A stretch of DNA of 39,024 bases from positions 1-39,024 of the forward strand of contig CANLKN010000028.1 of the NCBI GenBank assembly GCA_947491475.1. Reading direction: 5' to 3'. The position numbers and the translations under genes are program-made. This DNA is from Akkermansiaceae bacterium (GTDB lineage: Bacteria > Verrucomicrobiota > Verrucomicrobiia > Verrucomicrobiales > Akkermansiaceae). Shown piece by piece: positions 7,807 to 13,740 of this stretch (position 1 is its first letter; every line of letters begins with the position of its first letter). A model generated the notes under the pieces. That model was given only the letters and a program-made list of their open reading frames with translations. It made no database searches and was not told the DNA's origin.

Positions 7807-9954
7807 CTAGGCCGTGTCGGATTCGAAACCCTCTTCGATGTCAAGCGGTGGCACGGGCGGCATGCGCGGAACGAGTGTGAAATCGGCGAATGATGGCTCG
7901 GCTGCCAGCTTCCGCCAGGCGGGGCTGCCCTGCACACCGGCTTTGGCATAATCAAACGGCACAAAACCAAGACCCAAGACAGGGGAATCGTCGGCGAGCT
8001 TGAAATCCCGCTGTGCCAGGTCGGCAAACCCCGGATCGGCCACCAACGAGTGGGCGTCCTGCCCGCCCGCCTGCCATTCACTGAAACTCTTTCTGTCAAA
8101 GTCAGCGCCCTGCCCATCCGCCCGCCAGTATAGGTTCCGGTCGAGCGTCATCTGTCCTTGATGCATTGTGCCTGAAACGAAAGGCCCGGACTGGCTGACC
8201 ATGATGTTCCGCTCCGCGCGAAACGATTCGTGCGGTTCCACCCGGGAACGCCGTAATACCCCGCCTTGAGAGAAGGCCAGAATATTGTTCTCCACCATAT
8301 TGTCCCGCCCGTAATGCTGGTAGAAACAGGAATAGAGGATGTCGTGGACCAGATTGTCCCGCACGGTTATCCCCGTGCTGCCCTCGTCCAGATAGATGCC
8401 GAAGACCGTAGCAGGGCTGCTGCGCAGGTGATGAATGTGATTGCCGCGAATCACCGTGCCCTCGCTCATGCCCAGCGTGTAAATGCCAGCCATGTCACCC
8501 AACACACCACTGCCTAGGTGGTGAATGTGATTGTATTCGATGCGGTTCCGCTTGGCCGCGCTCTCGCCATAACCCCAGCTCCAGCCCACCGAGATGCCGC
8601 TGTAAACGAAGTCCGAAATGTCATTGTGTGCGACGACGTTGTCGGAGCTGTTACCGATCCAGACGCCAATCGCTCCGTAGTGAATCCGGCCGCCGCCGCG
8701 GATGATGTTATGCTCCACCACGTTGTGGTTGGAAACGCGCCGGGACGGGGCAGAGTCGTTGTCCCAGCCATTCCCAATCCTCACCCCGCCCGCACCGAGA
8801 TCATGCAGGTAACATTGGCGCACGACGTTGCCGGAGCAGCCGCTGCGAAACCATATGGCATTCAGCCCGACATGTGCGATCTCGCAGTTCTCGAACGTGA
8901 TTTGCCTGGCGTCGTCCGCCATGACCACCGCCGTGATGCCATGTGCCGCCTGGGCATCCGAGTGGCCGCCGGGCGGCAGGAGGTATTGCCCGTGCAGAAA
9001 GCGCAGGCCTCGAAACGTCAGATTTTCCACCGGCTTCTCCGCCTCGCCGGTGATGTGGATGAACTGTTCGACACGCGGGGCGATGACTTCAGCGCGATTC
9101 ATATCTTCGTCCGGCAAGGGCCAGTAGAGCAAGGTGCCGGCGCGGTCCAGGAACCATTCACCCGGTGCGTCCAGAGCCTCGCGGAAGTTCTCCAGATGAT
9201 AACGGGATCCAGCGGTGAATTTGATGAACGGCAAGGTGTGGTCATCATCGGTAATGGGCGTCACGTAGAAGTCAGTGTTCTCCGCGTCGTAGATGCGCCC
9301 ACGATGGCGTGAGATTTCCCAAAAGTGATAGACGACGGCTGTGACATCTCCTATCCGGTCCGCCGGCACCTGGGCCAGCGGCGCGAGGATGTCAGGAAAC
9401 CCCTGAATCAGCCCATGGCTAAGATCGGCATCTTTTCCCGTTACCGGATCCCTGCCTTTTGCCAGTGCGCCCCGCAGGTAGCTCCAATCCTCGTTCGGCG
9501 TGCGCGCGCGGATCGCGCGGCGGCCATTGATCCAGAGTTGCTCGAAATACCACTCACCTGCGGCGACTTCTGGGAACGTGGCCTGCCAGAGGTGCTCCCC
9601 CTGTTTTTCCCAGCCGGTGATGCGGGTTCCTCCTGAAAACACCGGCTTCGCGCCAGGGGCCGCCTCGTAGGTCACGCCGGAATCCTCCGGCGTGAATTCC
9701 ACCGTGCCACGCAAGGGATACGTCCCATCCGCAATGATCACCCGCGCGTCTATCCCGGGTTGCTGCTGCCGCTGTTTTCGGATGGCATCGCGCGCGGCTC
9801 CAAGAGTGGCCAGCGGTTTCTCCACCGTGCCGGGATTCGAGTCGCTGCCGTCCACCGCAAGGAAGAGGATGGCTGCTTGGTCGTCCGCTAGGGCGGGCAG
9901 ATCCATGCACGCCGAAACGAGAAATAGGATAAGCGCGAAAAGTGTTTCCTTCAT
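7807..9954 (-). CDS. Secreted right-handed parallel beta-helix protein (GH141-like), cut short by in-frame TAG
   Basis: A 715-codon frame with a signal peptide ('ETLFALILFLVSACMDLPALA'), then the 'LAVDGSDSNPGTVEKPLATL' entry typical of secreted beta-helix carbohydrate enzymes, a beta-sandwich insert ('EWYFEQLWINGRRAIRAR'), and many right-handed helix coils rich in N/H/I ladders ('NVVEHNIIRGGG', 'NRIEYNHIHHLGSG', 'IRGNHIHHL', 'ENNILAFSQGG'). The architecture resembles GH141 and related beta-helix enzymes; the exact family is uncertain. A clear Shine-Dalgarno sits upstream. The frame stops at a TAG (7809-7807, codon 716) right after 'EEGFESDTA'. The same frame then continues open for another 184 codons with a recognisable C-terminal domain, so this is a truncated version of a roughly 900-residue protein. 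The entire helix is retained and may still be functional. Confidence 0.8.
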   Translation of the reverse strand: MKETLFALILFLVSACMDLPALADDQAAILFLAVDGSDSNPGTVEKPLATLGAARDAIRKQRQQQPGIDARVIIADGTYPLRGTVEFTPEDSGVTYEAAPGAKPVFSGGTRITGWEKQGEHLWQATFPEVAAGEWYFEQLWINGRRAIRARTPNEDWSYLRGALAKGRDPVTGKDADLSHGLIQGFPDILAPLAQVPADRIGDVTAVVYHFWEISRHRGRIYDAENTDFYVTPITDDDHTLPFIKFTAGSRYHLENFREALDAPGEWFLDRAGTLLYWPLPDEDMNRAEVIAPRVEQFIHITGEAEKPVENLTFRGLRFLHGQYLLPPGGHSDAQAAHGITAVVMADDARQITFENCEIAHVGLNAIWFRSGCSGNVVRQCYLHDLGAGGVRIGNGWDNDSAPSRRVSNHNVVEHNIIRGGGRIHYGAIGVWIGNSSDNVVAHNDISDFVYSGISVGWSWGYGESAAKRNRIEYNHIHHLGSGVLGDMAGIYTLGMSEGTVIRGNHIHHLRSSPATVFGIYLDEGSTGITVRDNLVHDILYSCFYQHYGRDNMVENNILAFSQGGVLRRSRVEPHESFRAERNIMVSQSGPFVSGTMHQGQMTLDRNLYWRADGQGADFDRKSFSEWQAGGQDAHSLVADPGFADLAQRDFKLADDSPVLGLGFVPFDYAKAGVQGSPAWRKLAAEPSFADFTLVPRMPPVPPLDIEEGFESDTA

Positions 9955-9960
9955 GGGGAT

Positions 9961-9969
9961 GTCTCCTTT
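9961..9969 (-). promoter_or_regulatory. Shine-Dalgarno of the beta-helix gene
   Basis: On the minus strand the sequence AAAGGAGAC lies with AGGAG eight bases before ATG 9954. It is the clearest ribosome-binding site in the window; most other starts here have no recognisable SD. It fixes the start of the beta-helix gene. Confidence 0.7.
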
Positions 9970-10159
9970 CGATGCATCCTCATCCAGATGCGGCTTCGCC
10001 GGGTCGTTCGGCTGATCTCTTTATTCATCATGTGTCTCGCTGAGTTGTGAAAGAGGGATTGGGTTCGTATCCTTCCCGCCGAGGGAACACGCAAAAATGC
10101 TGGCATACAAAGGGAGTAGCCCCCAATCGTATTTACCCTTATTTTGAGCCATGCTTGAT

Positions 10160-10181
10160 GCGATTTACGTTTGAAAATCGC
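10160..10181. repeat. 7-bp inverted repeat upstream of AraC pseudogene
   Basis: GCGATTT (10160-10166) and AAATCGC (10175-10181) are perfect inverted arms with an 8-base spacer, 26 bases before ATG 10208. Position and size would suit an operator, but a chance match is quite possible. Confidence 0.3.
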
Positions 10182-10207
10182 TCTTCCTTCAGATTCTTTT
10201 ACTTTTT

Positions 10208-10528
10208 ATGAGCCTTGCTCAACCATTCCGCCACGCCCTGCCGGTCAACGAATCGCTGTTTCGCACCGCCTTCTAACTGACGCATGCCGGCTGGGATCCG
10301 TTCAAGCCCGGCGACTCATCCCGGCGTGGCGACGGGCCGATGTATCGCTTTGAATGGAATGACGGACGCATCCTGCCGGAATTCTGCCTCGCGCTACTGA
10401 TCGCCGGCAGCGGGGAGTTCGAGACCCGCGAGCACCGCTGCCGCATCCATCCCGGCGATGGTTTCCTGTTTCGCCCGGGCGAATGGCACCGTCCGTCACC
10501 AAAGACAGGATGGACAATCCGCTGTTAG
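10208..10528 (+). pseudogene. AraC-family regulator, N-terminal cupin part (nonsense codon and split)
   Basis: From ATG 10208 the frame reads MSLAQPFRHALPVNESLFRTAF, then an in-frame TAA (10274-10276), then continues 'LTHAGWDPF...MYRFEWNDGRILPEF', 'GSGEFETREHRCRIHPGDGF' and 'LFRPGEWHR'. This is the ligand-binding cupin half of an AraC/XylS regulator. A Tyr codon (TAC/TAT) mutated to TAA would fit the context 'F-x-LTHAGW'. The frame ends at TAG 10526-10528, which lies inside direct-repeat copy 1. The DNA-binding half is found 2.06 kb downstream. The linker of roughly 90-100 residues normally present between the two halves is missing. The ORF-track entry starting at 10340 is only the part after the TAA. 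Confidence 0.8.
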
Positions 10529-10544
10529 GAAATTGCTTTTGGCG
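10521..10544 (+). repeat. 24-bp direct repeat, copy 1 (left boundary)
   Basis: Reads gctgttaggaa-a-ttgcttttggcg. It matches copy 2 at 23 of 24 positions (A versus T at position 12). It supplies the stop codon that ends the AraC N-terminal fragment. The two copies sit in different AraC reading frames, so they probably belong to the segment and not to the AraC gene. Confidence 0.8.
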
Positions 10545-10549
10545 GGAGG

Positions 10550-10753
10550 CTACTGAAACAGCCGTTGGGCCGGACCGGCCTGCCTGTCGTAGCCTTGGCG
10601 AAGACTGGAGGGCGGGGAAAAGGGGGGGCAAGGTTCCAGTCTGGCTTCGAAACGGTAAAAGGCAACGCCAGCGACTTGGATGGCGTTACCGGTGTTGGCG
10701 GCGAGGGTGAAGATGAGGAAAATTGCGAGGAAGTGGCGGAGATGTGAGTGCAT
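10550..10753 (-). pseudogene. Signal peptide fused to the last strand of a surface-protein tail (deletion remnant)
   Basis: A 67-codon frame from ATG 10753, 34 bases after the stop of the larger beta-helix gene. It starts with a good signal peptide ('MHSHLRHFLAIFLIFTLA' then ANTGNA) and goes almost at once into 'GVAFYRFEARLEP'. That stretch matches the end of the neighbouring protein ('GGGFYRFEAVLDP'). The rest ('SSLRQGYDRQAGPAQRLF') is readthrough into a repeat-like sequence. The simplest reading is a second gene of the same type that lost everything between its signal peptide and its last C-terminal strand. It could also be a tiny secreted peptide, but nothing supports that. Confidence 0.6.
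10579..10605. repeat. Possible dispersed intergenic repeat
   Basis: The stretch containing 'tgtcgtagccttggcgaag' resembles the short 'GTAG..TTGGCGAAG' sequences that recur in intergenic regions of various bacterial genomes. Only one copy is in this window, so its repeat nature is recalled from other genomes and not demonstrated here. Confidence 0.3.
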
Positions 10754-10787
10754 TGGGAGGTGCTTGAAGGCGTGGTGATTCCGTGCC

Positions 10788-12602
10788 TCATTGGGGATCC
10801 AGCACGGCCTCGAAGCGATAGAATCCGCCACCGGGCAGTGGGTTCCCATCAGTGACGGTGACGCGCTCGGTTTCTCTGTCAACTGGGGTGATGATAAAAC
10901 TCACTCCGGGTTTGGAGGAGGCTCCATATGGGGTGAAGCGATAGATCTCACGCCAACTTTCGGGAGTGAGATCGGATGAGCGCATGAGACGCCAGGATGT
11001 GTGGGTCTCGGGGACGGCGGTATTTCGAGAGGTTATGAAGGTGAGGACGGGCTTGCCTTCGGAATTGTGGACGGGGGAGCTGAGGGCGGAGGTGCTGGAG
11101 GCGTCCGGCACGAAGGGATTGGTGCCGTGGAGGCGCTCGATGGCGTAGGGGAGGCCGTCGCCGTCGGCATCGGCATTCCAGAATAGCGGCATGTGTTGAT
11201 AGATGATAGAGGCGTCGTCGTAGGGATGACGATCGCCTTGGTATTCGACGGCTCCGATGTCTCGTGGGCCGATGCACGGGTAGCCGCGCTGGTCATAGTA
11301 GAGGGGGGAATAGCCGGGGGAATCGATGGCAGGGCTGCCGATAAGGGGCGGCATGGTCTGGGTGGGGCCTCCGTAGTTCCCGAGGGGTGCGAGTGAGAGG
11401 ATGGGTGTGATGAGATTGGTTTCGGGGTTCACTTTGTCGCGCAGAAGGACATCGGGTGAGGAAGGAGCGCCGTTTCCACAGACGAGGGTGGCTCGCAAGT
11501 AGGCGACTCCCTCGGCGAGTCCGCCACCGGCGATTTTGGCGGTGTTAGCTGCGATGGTGCAGTTCTCAGCACTGAGTGTGTTGTGAAAGAAGATGCCTCC
11601 ACCGTAGTCGTTCGCGGTGTTGAGGGCGATGGTGCTGTTTTCGAATATGTTGTAGCCACTGTAGATGAAGATGCCGCCGCCGGAGATTTTGGCGGAGTTT
11701 CTGGAGACGGTTGAACTCTTGAGCAGGATGGCATTGCCAGAGCAGTAAACGCCGCCGCCATTGAAAAGAGCGGAGTTTCCGTCAACGGTGGAGCGCTCGA
11801 GCAGGATGGATCCATCGGCCAGGTAAATGGCTCCGCCATCTGAGGTAGCGGAGTTGCCGGTGAAAACGCTGTCTTTGAAGTTGGAGGTGGGGCCGGTGCC
11901 TGCTTGCATAAAAATCGCGCCACCGCGTCGCCCGTTATTCCCGGTGAATGAGCAACTCTGAATCTGGATCGGGTAAGTCGCATAAATGGCACCACCCTCT
12001 AAAACGGCGGAGTTCCCGGTGAAGGTGGAATCCTGGAGGGTAAGAATGGGTAGGCCTGGGCCCGAAATCCTGGAGAAGTAGATGGCACCGCCGACGCCCC
12101 GGGCGGAGTTTCCGGTGAAGTGGCATTTTTTTACGGTGAGAATGGTCGTGTCGATGTTGGAGATGATGCCACCTCCTTGTGCATTGTGACCACCGGAGAT
12201 GATGAGCGAGTCGAGGACGATGGTGCCGGGACCGACACGGAAGACCGTGGTGTCATCGGAGGTTTTTCCGTTGCCTGATTTATCGCCGGAGAGGGTGATG
12301 CGGACAGGAAGCGATGAGCCGTCGATGGTGAGGGACTGAGTGATGAGGAGCTCGCCGAGGATGAGTCGGATGGTCTGGCCGGAGAGAGCGGGGGCGAAGG
12401 TGACGATGTCTCCGGCGGGCGAATATTTCACGGCCTCGCGGAGGGAGATGCCGGTGCCGCCGCCGAGAATGCGGTTGTCCTCGTCCACCTTGGTGGTGAC
12501 GAGGGTGCCTTGGGCCGAGAAAGGGATGAGGAGAAGCGCCGGGAGGAGGCGAAGGAGGATGGAGCTGTTAGGAATTTGCTTTTGGCGCACGGTGGAATTC
12601 AT
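10788..12602 (-). CDS. Secreted choice-of-anchor-Q parallel beta-helix surface protein
   Basis: The ORF track begins at 12833, but that upstream part is antisense to the AraC HTH. ATG 12602 gives a 604-residue protein with a signal peptide ('SSILLRLLPALLLIPFSAQG'). The middle consists of Pmp-like coils with repeated 'FTGNSA..GGAIY' and 'GGGI(F)' motifs (about 170-400). Next comes the choice-of-anchor-Q signature ('LAPLGNYGGPTQTMPPLIGS', 'PAID', 'DQRGYPC', 'RDIGAVEYQG'). The C-terminus has a Ca-binding-like loop 'DADGDGLPYAIE' and ends 'GGGFYRFEAVLDPQ'. It is probably a cell-surface adhesin or glycan-associated protein. The gene lies in the repeat-bounded segment, but its first codons are in AraC-derived sequence and repeat copy 2, so the present start was created or captured by the insertion. 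Confidence 0.78.
   Translation of the reverse strand: MNSTVRQKQIPNSSILLRLLPALLLIPFSAQGTLVTTKVDEDNRILGGGTGISLREAVKYSPAGDIVTFAPALSGQTIRLILGELLITQSLTIDGSSLPVRITLSGDKSGNGKTSDDTTVFRVGPGTIVLDSLIISGGHNAQGGGIISNIDTTILTVKKCHFTGNSARGVGGAIYFSRISGPGLPILTLQDSTFTGNSAVLEGGAIYATYPIQIQSCSFTGNNGRRGGAIFMQAGTGPTSNFKDSVFTGNSATSDGGAIYLADGSILLERSTVDGNSALFNGGGVYCSGNAILLKSSTVSRNSAKISGGGIFIYSGYNIFENSTIALNTANDYGGGIFFHNTLSAENCTIAANTAKIAGGGLAEGVAYLRATLVCGNGAPSSPDVLLRDKVNPETNLITPILSLAPLGNYGGPTQTMPPLIGSPAIDSPGYSPLYYDQRGYPCIGPRDIGAVEYQGDRHPYDDASIIYQHMPLFWNADADGDGLPYAIERLHGTNPFVPDASSTSALSSPVHNSEGKPVLTFITSRNTAVPETHTSWRLMRSSDLTPESWREIYRFTPYGASSKPGVSFIITPVDRETERVTVTDGNPLPGGGFYRFEAVLDPQ
12564..12587 (+). repeat. 24-bp direct repeat, copy 2 (right boundary)
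   Basis: Reads gctgttaggaa-t-ttgcttttggcg, same orientation as copy 1. On the minus strand it encodes residues 6-13 of the beta-helix protein that starts just outside it; on the plus strand the AraC HTH half begins directly after it. Confidence 0.8.
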
Positions 12603-12912
12603 CTGGAACTTCAGCCATGATATTGTGGATGTGCCGGCCGTGGCGGAAAAAACCGGCATTGCGCGGCGCACGCTCGACCGCCGGTTCCAAGCCGCAACCG
12701 GACACAGCGTGCTGGACGAAATCCAGTTCTGCCGCGTGTCGCGCGCCGTCACCCTGCTTGAGGAGACACGCCTTTCCATCAAACACATCGTCCACCGCGC
12801 CGGCTTTCGCAGCGAAGAACACCTGCGGCTCACGTTTCAGAAAACCTTCGGCAAAGCGCCACTGGCATACCGTGAAAACCCGTGTCAGCCTCTCAGAGGC
12901 AAACTGCCATGA
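12588..12912 (+). pseudogene. AraC-family regulator, C-terminal HTH part (separated from its N-terminus)
   Basis: The frame 'TVEFIWNFSHDIVDVPAVAE' begins immediately after direct-repeat copy 2. It continues through both AraC helix-turn-helix motifs ('GIARRTLDRRFQAATGHSV', 'SIKHIVHRAGFRSEEHLRL') to the typical 'FGKAPLAYRENP' end and a TGA at 12910-12912. No cupin domain or own start precedes it: upstream in this frame is the insert. It is the missing half of the 10208-10528 fragment; both read on the plus strand. The HTH itself looks intact, so the disruption may be recent. The first bases overlap the start of the oppositely oriented beta-helix gene. Confidence 0.82.
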
Positions 12913-12972
12913 ATGCTCGCGGGAGGATTCGATGAAACCCATGAGCACACTTCCCGAGTTGCGCAGCAGCCG

Positions 12973-13596
12973 TCATGGCCGGAAGCGCGATACTGCCTGC
13001 GTGCGCGAGCGGACGTGCAGCTTGGCGTAGATGTGCTGGAGGTGGGTTTTGATGGTGTTGATGCTGACAAACATCTTTCCGGCGATTTCCTTGTCGCTGA
13101 AGCCGCGCGCGAGGCAGTCGAGCACTTCGCGCTCGCGCTCGGTGAGTTGTTCTCCCGGCGGCGAAGCGGGGCGGCTGTCTTCATGAAACGAGGCCACCAC
13201 CTTGCGGGCGATGGGCGCGCTCATCGGCGAGCCGCCTTCCTTGACGTCGCTGATGCCCGCGAGGATTTCCGCAGGAGAAGCCCGCTTGAGAAGATAGCCG
13301 TTTGCGCCGGCTTTCAGCGCGTTGAAAATCGATTCGTTGTCCTCGTAAACGGTCAGGATCAACACATGGATGGCCGGGCAGAGCTCCTTGAGCTGGCGCG
13401 TGCATTCGATGCCGGAGCGGTTCGGCAGGTGGATGTCCATGATCACGACCTCCGGTTGGCAGCGCGGGATTTCCAGCACGGCTTCTTCCGCGGAGGCGAA
13501 CGCGCCGAGGCAGCGGTAGCCACGCGCCTTTTCCAGGATGGCTACCAGGCTGGCGCGCAGTTCGCGGTTGTCTTCAACAATGGCGACGGTGGTCAT
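12973..13596 (-). CDS. NarL/FixJ-family response regulator
   Basis: A 207-residue protein from ATG 13596 (MTTVAIVEDNRELR). The longer ORF in the track has an unlikely N-terminal extension. The receiver domain has the acidic pair E8/D9, the phospho-acceptor D54 in 'VVIMDIHLPNRSG', the Thr in 'LILTVYED' and the Lys in 'GYLLKRAS'. The LuxR-type HTH is complete ('LTEREREVLDCLARGFSDKE', 'MFVSINTIKTHLQHIYAKL'). It lies 144 bases downstream of the propeller histidine kinase on the same strand and is its likely cognate partner. Candidate targets are the divergently transcribed surface-protein genes at 17077-21334, an inference from position. Confidence 0.92.
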   Translation of the reverse strand: MTTVAIVEDNRELRASLVAILEKARGYRCLGAFASAEEAVLEIPRCQPEVVIMDIHLPNRSGIECTRQLKELCPAIHVLILTVYEDNESIFNALKAGANGYLLKRASPAEILAGISDVKEGGSPMSAPIARKVVASFHEDSRPASPPGEQLTEREREVLDCLARGFSDKEIAGKMFVSINTIKTHLQHIYAKLHVRSRTQAVSRFRP

Positions 13597-13740
13597 GACT
13601 TGCACTTGGGTGGTCTGTCCGGCGGGGGGTGAATCCGCCGCAAGGAATGGGGCAGGGGACGCATGCATCTGCCGCCAGCCTATCCGCAGGAAAACGGGCG
13701 TGAATCCCCCAAAAGAATGATTTTCGAGCAAATCGTCGTT

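Larger units (their letters stand above)
9955..10207. other. Divergent intergenic region between beta-helix gene and AraC pseudogene
   Basis: This 253-base region separates two divergent genes and should hold both promoters. It is AT-richer than the flanking genes near 10100-10207. No confident -35/-10 pair could be assigned. A perfect 7-bp inverted repeat lies near the AraC start (separate entry). A regulator next to a divergently transcribed enzyme gene suggests that the AraC protein originally controlled the hydrolase cluster. Confidence 0.5.
10521..12587. mobile_element. Repeat-bounded 2.04-kb segment inserted in the AraC gene
   Basis: The AraC coding sequence stops being recognisable exactly at repeat copy 1 and resumes exactly after copy 2. 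Between them lies a segment with two oppositely oriented gene sequences (a choice-of-anchor-Q beta-helix protein and a remnant of a similar one) and a dispersed-repeat-like stretch. The repeat-to-repeat period is 2043 bases. No transposase or recombinase gene is inside, so mobility is inferred only from position and boundary repeats. Alternatives are homologous recombination between dispersed repeats, or a passively mobilised cassette. Confidence 0.55.

Noticed and set aside
7807-10276. Reassigned stop codons (TAG and TAA as sense) to explain both in-frame stops
   Set aside because: Other genes in the window end normally with TAG, TAA and TGA at sensible positions, so independent lesions are simpler.
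10521-12587. Integron attC-like reading of the 24-bp repeats (GTTAGG core)
   Set aside because: The core does not fit GTTRRRY, there is no inverted partner site and no integrase.
12603-12833. N-terminal extension of the beta-helix ORF in the track
   Set aside because: This part is the reverse strand of the AraC HTH region. A signal peptide starts only near ATG 12602.
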